Assembly (NCBI RefSeq): GCF_003725695.1
Contig: NZ_RJSE01000006.1
Location: 1-64,000 of the forward strand
Length of the DNA: 64,000 nt
Direction of reading: 5' to 3'
From: Nocardioides marmoriginsengisoli
GTDB lineage: Bacteria > Actinomycetota > Actinomycetes > Propionibacteriales > Nocardioidaceae
The notes under the pieces were generated by a model that was given only the letters and a program-made list of their open reading frames with translations, ran no database searches and was not told the origin of the DNA. Each line of letters begins with the position of its first letter. Position 1 is the first letter of the stretch. Position numbers and translations under genes: made by a program. This document shows, one piece after another, positions 24,675 through 29,827 of this stretch.

Positions 24675-25355
24675 ATGAAGATCCCGCAGCGCTCCCCGCG
24701 ACGTCAGCACTCCAAGCCGGACTGGCGCAGCGACTCTCCTCGAGCGGCGAAGGCGGCAGGCAAGTCGGCTCGTCGCGGCGGGTCGCCGTACACGGACATC
24801 AACACCAGACCGCTGCTCGACGGTGCCGGGTGCATCCACGACGGCACCCCGCGCAAGGGCGGCTGGCGCTACCTGGCAGTCGGCAAGGGCAAGCGGCGAG
24901 CGCTCACCAGGGCCGAGCTCGATCGCCCGTTCGAGGAGTGGTCGCGCAAGGACTTCGTTCGACTCCGCCGCACCAAGCGCCCAGGGATCCGCTACGTGAC
25001 CCGGGTCCGGCCCTACCTGTACGCGGAGATGCTGGCGATCCACCAGCGCAACGGAGCGATCATGTGCGCGGAGATCAAGAAGGCGTTCCCGCGTCGCACG
25101 GCTGAGCTGATGGCCCGGACCGCGAAGCGTCTGGACATGCCCCCGTTTGTGATGACGCTCGTCCACCAGGGCTACTCGCCGCCGAAACCCGGCTACTCCA
25201 TGGCCGTAGCTGGCGAGAAGCTGCGGACCTTCCACGCGACTGGCGCACAGACCGCACTGCTCACCCACGGCTACCCCGTGCCCGTCGACCTCGACACGTG
25301 GCGCCCGTTCATCGACGCCTACTGGGGCGCCAACGCAGAGAGGTTTCGACCATGA
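24675..25355 (+). CDS. Hypothetical phage protein near lysis cassette
   Basis: 226 residues beginning at ATG 24675, one base after the preceding stop; the longer in-frame start (24630) is rejected because it overlaps the membrane gene. The N-terminus is very basic (about residues 1-40). The remainder has GWRYLAVGKGKRRALTRAEL and YGANAERF-like segments with a helical core. I do not recognise it. It overlaps the endolysin ATG by 4 nt. Perhaps DNA-binding or an accessory lysis protein; unknown. Confidence 0.5.
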   Translation: MKIPQRSPRRQHSKPDWRSDSPRAAKAAGKSARRGGSPYTDINTRPLLDGAGCIHDGTPRKGGWRYLAVGKGKRRALTRAELDRPFEEWSRKDFVRLRRTKRPGIRYVTRVRPYLYAEMLAIHQRNGAIMCAEIKKAFPRRTAELMARTAKRLDMPPFVMTLVHQGYSPPKPGYSMAVAGEKLRTFHATGAQTALLTHGYPVPVDLDTWRPFIDAYWGANAERFRP

Positions 25356-25915
25356 CGAACACCCCGAAGCAAGCCATCGCCCTGGCAGATCGGCAGTCCA
25401 CGGTCGGACCAAAGGCAGAGACTGGCATGTGCCTGAAGATGGTCCGCGGCTGTTACGGCGTCCCCGCGAAGGCTGAGGACGCGGCAACCGCCTGGGCCGA
25501 CGCCGAACACAGGCACCCCGAGGCGAACCCGCTCGCGATCCCCTATGGCGCCCCGGTCTTCTGGACCGGAGGCAGCAAGGGCCACGGACACATCGCCATT
25601 TCGACCGGGAATGGTGAGTGCTGGTCAACGGACATCAAGCGACCCGGCTACTTCGATCACGTTCGCATCGCCGAGATCGAGCGGAAGTGGGGCCTGAAGC
25701 TCGTCGGCTGGGCTGAGGATGTGAACGGGGTCCGCATCTGGACTGCACCCGTCAAGCCCAAGCCGAGTCGCCCGTCCAACTGGAGCAAGGTCCGATCCGA
25801 CCTGCTCGCCGCACTGAACTCGCCGGCCGCGAAGGCGATTCCCAAGAGCCGCCCCGTCGTGCGCGCGTTCATCACGCTCACGCGTCGTCGGCTGACCAAG
25901 CTGCCGAAGTCCTAG
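25352..25915 (+). CDS. Endolysin (NlpC/P60-like cell-wall hydrolase)
   Basis: 187 residues. The catalytic Cys is expected at about residue 27 in MCLKMVRGCYGV and the catalytic His at about residue 80 in KGHGHIAISTG, the order and spacing of a papain-like NlpC/P60 or CHAP hydrolase. A basic C-terminal tail from about residue 135 may bind the wall. It cleaves peptidoglycan at lysis and depends on a holin. ATG 25352 overlaps the previous stop. A holin gene follows 9 bp later. Confidence 0.75.
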   Translation: MTNTPKQAIALADRQSTVGPKAETGMCLKMVRGCYGVPAKAEDAATAWADAEHRHPEANPLAIPYGAPVFWTGGSKGHGHIAISTGNGECWSTDIKRPGYFDHVRIAEIERKWGLKLVGWAEDVNGVRIWTAPVKPKPSRPSNWSKVRSDLLAALNSPAAKAIPKSRPVVRAFITLTRRRLTKLPKS

Positions 25916-25924
25916 GAGGACGCC

Positions 25925-26119
25925 ATGCTCAACACGCTCCGCATCCTGTTCCCGCGTCCCGTCCGCGCATCGCTGTACGCCGCTGGCGTCGCGCTCGACG
26001 CAGGTCTGATCATCGACGGCAGGCTGCCTGCCTGGTCCGCCGTGGTCGCCGCACCGCTGCTGCTGGCGCTGCTGCACCTGTCCCCCAAGGACGTCGCTCC
26101 CGCGCCCGAGCAGGACTGA
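25925..26119 (+). CDS. Holin candidate
   Basis: 64 residues with two short hydrophobic segments (about 15-31 and 36-51), a basic N-terminus (RILFPRPVRASLY) and an acidic tail. ATG 25925 follows AGGAGGACGCC. Location directly after the endolysin supports a holin that forms the membrane hole. No sequence-specific family match is claimed. Confidence 0.65.
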   Translation: MLNTLRILFPRPVRASLYAAGVALDAGLIIDGRLPAWSAVVAAPLLLALLHLSPKDVAPAPEQD

Positions 26120-26142
26120 CCCAACTCGACCAAGGAGACCTC

Positions 26143-26859
26143 ATGTTCGTCTACGACTTCATCTTCACCGCCGCCGACTACGCAGGGACGACCGCACGCA
26201 TCTATGGGCGCGGCGGGGTCGAGGTCTCAGAGTCTCCGGTCATCCTGGACGCGTCGGGCCGGTTCTCTCTGAACCTGGAAGAGGGCTCCTATTACGCGGT
26301 GACATCGAGTCCGCGCTTCGGCCTCAACAACGCTCAGACCCAGGGCGTCCTCAACCTGCCCGCCTCGATCGCAGCTGGCGGCGGTGGCTCGGCAGTTCCG
26401 ACCCTCCTCCGCGGTGTCGGCGCCACCTTGGTTCCAGACGAGCCTGGCGTGAACCTTGGCCTGATCGCGACCCCTGACATGGACCTGCGAACCGACCAGT
26501 TTGAACTGGTCGACAACACGCTGGTCTGTCTGGCTGCCGGACTCTACGAGGTGAACCTATTCGCGTCCTGCCGACTCGACGGCGGTGTCACGACTCCCGG
26601 TGTCATTGAGATCAAGACCTGGATCTCGGTCAATAACGAGGACAAGGGTCCAGCTTGGGACTATTACCCAGTGATCTCCACCTGGGTTGAAGAGTCGGCC
26701 CAGCGCTTGGGCTGCTGCTCCGTGACCTTCCCTCAGCCTTTCGACGTGGGCGACGTGATCGCCATTGGTACGAGTGCCCATCTCGTAGGCAGCGCAGAGG
26801 TCGCGTCCGGCCCCTTCCATGACGCTCTATCGCTGTCGATCAAGCCCATCGACCACTGA
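26143..26859 (+). CDS. Tail fibre / receptor-binding protein with C1q/TNF-like C-terminus
   Basis: 238 residues. The N-terminal 80 residues look like a fibre adaptor (VYDFIFTAADYAGTTARIYGR). A Gly-rich hinge follows. The C-terminal 140 residues have the strand pattern of a compact jelly-roll like C1q or TNF-type heads: FELVDNTLVCLAAGLYEVNLFASC and DVGDVIAIGTSAHLVG. Such trimeric heads bind host sugars. It is encoded after the lysis genes, outside the tail module, following CTCGACCAAGGAGACC like the mini-ORF at 24444. Confidence 0.65.
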   Translation: MFVYDFIFTAADYAGTTARIYGRGGVEVSESPVILDASGRFSLNLEEGSYYAVTSSPRFGLNNAQTQGVLNLPASIAAGGGGSAVPTLLRGVGATLVPDEPGVNLGLIATPDMDLRTDQFELVDNTLVCLAAGLYEVNLFASCRLDGGVTTPGVIEIKTWISVNNEDKGPAWDYYPVISTWVEESAQRLGCCSVTFPQPFDVGDVIAIGTSAHLVGSAEVASGPFHDALSLSIKPIDH

Positions 26860-26862
26860 CCC

Positions 26863-26997
26863 ATGACGCCCCGGCAGCGTGCCCTCGCAGTCTCAGCGCC
26901 AACGCTGGTCGTGCTGCTCGGGTGCCTGGTCTGGAACGCCGTCGATCGCCACTGGCTCGACCGTGCGGTTCGGTGGCTGGACGTAAGCAACGGCTAG
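26863..26997 (+). CDS. Small single-pass membrane protein (44 aa)
   Basis: Four bases after the fibre stop. The basic N-terminus (TPRQRAL) is followed by a hydrophobic helix of about 18 residues (VSAPTLVVLLGCLVWNAV) and a C-terminal amphipathic helix with two Trp. It may be a second holin, antiholin or spanin-like factor. Its place just before the strong terminator at 27011 makes it the last late gene. Very short; no family recognised. Confidence 0.45.
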   Translation: MTPRQRALAVSAPTLVVLLGCLVWNAVDRHWLDRAVRWLDVSNG

Positions 26998-27010
26998 CAC
27001 GAGCCCCCGA

Positions 27011-27056
27011 CACGAAAGCGCCCCCACCCTCAGTCGAGGGTGGGGGCGCTTTCGTG
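27011..27056. terminator. Strong bidirectional terminator closing the late module
   Basis: A perfect 21-bp stem: 27011-27031 pairs with 27036-27056 around a 4-nt loop (AGTC). It separates the rightward late operon from the leftward cargo genes that end at 27066, so it can stop both. Confidence 0.92.
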
Positions 27057-27065
27057 CGTTCAGAA

Positions 27066-27476
27066 CTAACCGACTGGCAGTAGGCGCGGGTTGTCGGCAA
27101 CACCGGACTGAGAGTCATTCTTGGTCGTGCACACGCGATAAGTAGCGCGACCGCCGTCGAACATGAGCTGCTGCAGCATCACGCCCACCGTCGCGTCGCC
27201 CTTGACGCTCGGAGGCTCGGGTCGAACGGTCGTCACCTCCCCAGCGACCATGTTGAACACGACCATGCCGTCGAGGTGCTGGGTCACGACGTTGGCAGCC
27301 CCACCAGCGTTGCGGACCCGCACGCACAGTTCGTTGATTGAATCCTCAAGCAGGGCGACTACGATCGGACGCTCTCCACTTTCGGTCATCACCGAGAATC
27401 GTTCCGCAAAGTCCCGGTGAGCCAGGCGTCGATGCACCTGGCGCAGAAGGTCGTCCCGGTTCCTCATGTCACCCAT
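27066..27476 (-). CDS. Hypothetical cargo protein, 136 aa
   Basis: Minus-strand gene starting at ATG 27476, overlapping the end of the upstream gene (27469) by 8 nt. It has an N-terminal helical segment (NRDDLLRQVHRRLAHRDFAERF) and a beta-rich rest with a TVRPEPPSVKGD loop. No family recognised. As the last gene before the strong terminator, it is co-transcribed with the 27469-27933 gene. Confidence 0.55.
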   Translation of the reverse strand: MGDMRNRDDLLRQVHRRLAHRDFAERFSVMTESGERPIVVALLEDSINELCVRVRNAGGAANVVTQHLDGMVVFNMVAGEVTTVRPEPPSVKGDATVGVMLQQLMFDGGRATYRVCTTKNDSQSGVADNPRLLPVG

Positions 27477-27933
27477 GGTGCCACCTGTCCTTCAAGGTTG
27501 ACCACTCATCTTCCACCTTGGTCAACGCCAAATTGTATGCCTCTTGAACGTCTTCGAGTGTCCGAATTACTCCAAGTGTGACGGGATCTCCAACACGCGC
27601 GTCGATCGACCGTCCGTTTTGGTGGACGTGAAAGTCGTCATCGTGACAGGAGTCAATCTCCGCAACCTCCCGCCACCTGCCCCGGTACATGGTCAGCAGC
27701 ACGATGGAGAACTCAACCAGCGCCCAGGTCACCTGATGACGCACCATCCGAATATTCAGCCGGATCTTCGCCTCATCCGCACCGGGGAGTGCGGACGGAT
27801 AGTTCGACTCCTCACACTCATCTTCGGGAGGTCGCTTCCACATGTCCGCGAGAGCGAGCTCCTCAGCAGTCGGGGACATGTCCACCGACCGCTTGTCCCT
27901 CTTGGTGAGGTCTTGCTTGCTACGCCCTGACAT
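27469..27933 (-). CDS. Hypothetical cargo protein (DUF7718-like, uncertain)
   Basis: 154 residues from ATG 27933. The N-terminus is charged (KQDLTKRDKRS), followed by an ordered domain: KIRLNIRMVRHQVTWALVEFSIVLLTMYRGRWREVAEID then a DDDFHVHQ cluster and an acidic helix. The pattern resembles uncharacterised actinobacterial proteins I associate with DUF7718, with recurring RW and H/D residues. A possible -10 (TATGCT) lies eight bases before the ATG. Role unknown; cargo location suggests host-interaction. Confidence 0.55.
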   Translation of the reverse strand: MSGRSKQDLTKRDKRSVDMSPTAEELALADMWKRPPEDECEESNYPSALPGADEAKIRLNIRMVRHQVTWALVEFSIVLLTMYRGRWREVAEIDSCHDDDFHVHQNGRSIDARVGDPVTLGVIRTLEDVQEAYNLALTKVEDEWSTLKDRWHHG

Positions 27934-28009
27934 AGCCGCGGAGCATACCGAATGCTGCAGATCGTCGGCGGATTCTTGAGAAGTCCCCGACTTGAAGAAG
28001 GTCGGCTTG

Positions 28010-28228
28010 TCAACTATCCCCCCGCCCGCCCGAAGCAGGCCGCTCCGAACGCACCGGCACCAGATACACAGACGGGATCCACTCCACCGTCTGCATGTCC
28101 CGGCGCTCATCAACCCAGATCACCTGCGCCTCGTGACCACGATTCCCACGCCGCCACGCGAGCACGTACCCCTGGCGACACTGGCCCACACCAAGCGGCG
28201 GGATCAGCCAGACGTGGCGGGTGCGCAT
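28010..28228 (-). CDS. Small hypothetical protein under a LexA-type box
   Basis: 72 residues; basic and aromatic, with HVWLIPPLGVGQCRQG and RRGNRGHEAQVIWVDERRD. No family recognised. ATG 28228 lies six bases after a TACCCT -10 element, so the mRNA is probably leaderless. A LexA-type palindrome is directly upstream of the -10. It may be induced by DNA damage. Confidence 0.5.
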   Translation of the reverse strand: MRTRHVWLIPPLGVGQCRQGYVLAWRRGNRGHEAQVIWVDERRDMQTVEWIPSVYLVPVRSERPASGGRGDS

Positions 28229-28234
28229 GGAGCC

Positions 28235-28253
28235 AGGGTAGAACAGGTGTTCG
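28235..28253 (-). promoter_or_regulatory. Leaderless promoter with LexA-type box
   Basis: On the minus strand CGAAC-ACCT-GTTCT (28253-28240) is followed directly by TACCCT (28240-28235), a -10 for the gene starting at 28228. The palindrome differs from CGAAC-N4-GTTCG in one base. Confidence 0.5.
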
Positions 28254-28306
28254 GGTGTCCGATTGATCCCGAACTGAACCTGTGAGATCCAATACGGTCA
28301 TTCCGC

Positions 28307-28336
28307 TTGAACGTTGCTGCTCGTTAGCCCTACTCT
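28307..28336 (+). promoter_or_regulatory. Possible promoter feeding a hairpin upstream of the NYN gene
   Basis: TTGAAC (28307-28312), 18-nt spacer, TACTCT (28331-28336). The expected start falls just before the terminator hairpin at 28347-28390. Weak match. Confidence 0.3.
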
Positions 28337-28346
28337 TCAACCAATG

Positions 28347-28390
28347 CCCCCCGTCGTCCGGCCATTGGCCGCACGGCGGGGTTTGTTTTC
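28347..28390 (+). terminator. Terminator-like hairpin with no upstream gene on its strand
   Basis: A stem from CCCCGTCGT (around 28349) to ACGGCGGGG (28373-28381) with an inner CGGCC/GGCCG stem is followed by TTTGTTTT. No plus-strand gene ends here, so it may end a short RNA or attenuate transcription into the NYN gene. Confidence 0.55.
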
Positions 28391-28392
28391 AG

Positions 28393-28398
28393 TACCCT
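28393..28398 (+). promoter_or_regulatory. -10 element of the NYN gene (leaderless)
   Basis: TACCCT is seven bases upstream of ATG 28406, the geometry for leaderless starts. The -35 is not clear. Confidence 0.45.
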
Positions 28399-28405
28399 TG
28401 CCGGC

Positions 28406-29080
28406 ATGCCCGAGCCGCAGCGCGTCACAGTCTTTCTGGACTGGCAGAACGTCTACAACCATGCGCGTGAGGCATTCCACAGCCGCAGCGACGCCCACAC
28501 CCTCGGACAGGTCCATCCGCTAGACCTCGGCCTAACCCTCGCTGCAATGGCCCCGGCAGGCATCGAGCGCGAACTAACCTGTGTTCGCGTCTACCGCGGC
28601 ATGCCCGATCAGCAGCACGACCCGAAGAGCTACGCAGCCGCTCGCCGGCAGATCGCGCGCTGGACCAAGGATGAGCGAGTCGTCGTCATCGACCGCACCC
28701 TGAAGTACCCACCCGGCTACAGGCACGGGACGAGCGATCCCGCCTTGGTCAAGGAGAAGGGCATCGACGTCGCGCTAGCGCTCGACTTCGCAGTCATGGC
28801 CTCAGACAACCGGTACGACGCCGGAATCCTGATGAGCTGCGACCACGACCTCCTCCCCGCAGTCGAACGCGTCGTTCAACGGCGCAAGACTCGCGGCGAA
28901 GGGCCACGTGTCGAGTTCGCAGCCTGGCAAAGTCCTATCCGCCGATCTCCGAGGATGCGGATGCCCGGTGAGAACATCTACTGCCACTGGCTTGATCAAA
29001 CTACCTACTGGGGACTACAGGACGACCGCAACTACACCCACCCCAGTCCCGCCGACCACCCACCCAAGGCTCGGGCGTAG
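28406..29080 (+). CDS. NYN-domain (PIN-like) putative nuclease
   Basis: 224 residues. It opens VTVFLDWQNVYNHA with the first catalytic Asp (about residue 12) and Asn. A second acidic site lies in KGIDVALALDFAVMA (about residue 117). The third is in SCDHDLLPAVERV (about residue 145). This D-N ... D ... D-x-D pattern defines NYN/LabA-like metal-dependent ribonucleases. All expected acids are present. The gene is in the prophage cargo segment beside the attachment site, so a defence or exclusion role is plausible but unproven. Likely leaderless. Confidence 0.8.
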   Translation: MPEPQRVTVFLDWQNVYNHAREAFHSRSDAHTLGQVHPLDLGLTLAAMAPAGIERELTCVRVYRGMPDQQHDPKSYAAARRQIARWTKDERVVVIDRTLKYPPGYRHGTSDPALVKEKGIDVALALDFAVMASDNRYDAGILMSCDHDLLPAVERVVQRRKTRGEGPRVEFAAWQSPIRRSPRMRMPGENIYCHWLDQTTYWGLQDDRNYTHPSPADHPPKARA

Positions 29081-29087
29081 TTCCACC

Positions 29088-29240
29088 GTGATCCTGCACG
29101 CCGCCTCGCGACCAACCGACGACACCACCGCCGACGCCCACCACTGGACCCTCGAAGGCGACGACTACGACGCACTGCTCGCCGAAGCGAAGGCCAGTGT
29201 TCCCCAGGGCTGGGTGCTGCTGTACGTGCGACGGGAGTAG
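29088..29240 (+). CDS. Hypothetical small protein downstream of NYN gene
   Basis: 50 residues from GTG 29088, 7 bases after the NYN stop. Acidic with HHWTLEGDDYDALLAEAKASVPQGW, one helix and a short strand. No family. It could be a partner of the NYN protein by its position. A longer start at 28908 is rejected since it lies inside the NYN gene. Confidence 0.45.
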   Translation: MILHAASRPTDDTTADAHHWTLEGDDYDALLAEAKASVPQGWVLLYVRRE

Positions 29241-29244
29241 CGAG

Positions 29245-29448
29245 TCAGTCCTTGGCGATGCCGCGACGCCGGCCCATGGCGACTTCCCAGAGAGCCGAAA
29301 GCCCGAAGTACAAGAACCCGATGATCCCGGCCAGGATGACGTACGGGCCAACGCTGGTCGCGCTCAGAAGTGCACCAAGGATGATCACTGCAACTGAGAC
29401 CAGCAGCCCGCGCGTCGACTGAACGAGCTCGCTCGGCTTGTTGGTCAT
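29245..29448 (-). CDS. Two-helix membrane protein at the prophage right end
   Basis: 67 residues starting at ATG 29448. Hydrophobic helices span about 15-32 and 36-55, with a basic C-terminus (GRRRGIAKD). It resembles in layout the reverse-strand membrane protein at 17874, and it converges with the 29088 gene. May be an exclusion protein; inferred only from location. Confidence 0.55.
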   Translation of the reverse strand: MTNKPSELVQSTRGLLVSVAVIILGALLSATSVGPYVILAGIIGFLYFGLSALWEVAMGRRRGIAKD

Positions 29449-29499
29449 GACGTGAGCGTGACAGGTCGGAGAGGCCCGCGTCTACCCATGTCCGTTTCG

Positions 29500-29622
29500 T
29501 GGGGCAAACATGGGGCAACGGTCTACACCAGGTGGCATTCCAAGACATCGCCGTTCGACTGTAAAACACCGCCTGACCTGCGCGTATGCCAGCCAGATAG
29601 CGTCTGAGAATGTGGGGCATCG
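29500..29622. repeat. TGGGGCA repeats, likely integrase arm-binding sites
   Basis: TGGGGCAAAC (29500-29509), TGGGGCAACG (29511-29520) and TGGGGCATCG (29613-29622) lie in the gene-free 185 bp before the tRNA fragment. CCATGT/ACATGG (29488-29493 region and 29508-29513) form a small inverted repeat. Tyrosine integrases bind such arm repeats beside the core. Confidence 0.45.
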
Positions 29623-29633
29623 GGGGACTGATT

Positions 29634-29675
29634 GGATTATGAGTCCTCTGCTCTAACCGACTGAGCTACCGCCCT
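29634..29675 (-). other. 5' fragment of tRNA(CAU) at the right attachment site
   Basis: On the minus strand from 29675, AGGGCGG (acceptor), TAGCTCAG..., the D-arm GCTC/GAGC, GAGGA and loop CTCATAA are intact, with anticodon CAT at 29641-29639. After TCC (to 29634) the match stops: the T-arm and 3' acceptor strand are missing. This is the chromosomal 5' half, joined to phage DNA. Whether the intact tRNA was Met or Ile2 cannot be told from the fragment. Confidence 0.75.
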
Positions 29676-29780
29676 TTGCGATGACCTCCGGGCGCCTCGA
29701 CAGGCTCGACGTCCGGTTCGCACCGCCGTACGGGCCGAAGCCCAGAGCGCAGCCTACCGAGGTGCTGCGGCCCCACGCGC

Positions 29781-29817
29781 CTCGGCAGGCCCGACCAGTT
29801 CGGTCGAGCCTGCCGAG
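29781..29817 (-). terminator. Hairpin after the beta-helix gene
   Basis: CTCGGCAGGC (29781-29790) and GCCTGCCGAG (29808-29817) form a 10-bp stem with an inner GACC/GGTC pair. It lies just downstream of the minus-strand gene ending at 29828. Confidence 0.6.
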
Positions 29818-29827
29818 TCAGCTGCGA

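Larger units (their letters stand above)
1..29634. mobile_element. Integrated siphovirus-type prophage, left end outside window
   Basis: Contiguous phage modules run from an early operon through terminase, portal, coat, tail, tape measure, tail tip and lysis genes to a cargo segment that stops inside a tRNA gene fragment at 29634-29675. A long tape measure, tail-chaperone frameshift and major tail protein without a sheath indicate a long non-contractile tail. No integrase, repressor or recombination gene is present, so the left attachment site lies outside the window. All structural genes look intact, so the element may still be inducible (inference). Chromosomal housekeeping genes begin right of the tRNA fragment. 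Confidence 0.93.

Noticed and set aside
28282-28470. Small plus-strand ORF before the NYN gene
   Set aside because: It overlaps the terminator hairpin and the NYN gene start and has no ribosome-binding site.
29500-29622. CRISPR-like repeats
   Set aside because: Only three short 7-10 bp copies with irregular spacing and no spacers; better explained as integrase arm sites.
1-29634. Integrative conjugative element instead of a phage
   Set aside because: Terminase, portal, coat, tape measure and lysis genes are all present, with no conjugation genes.
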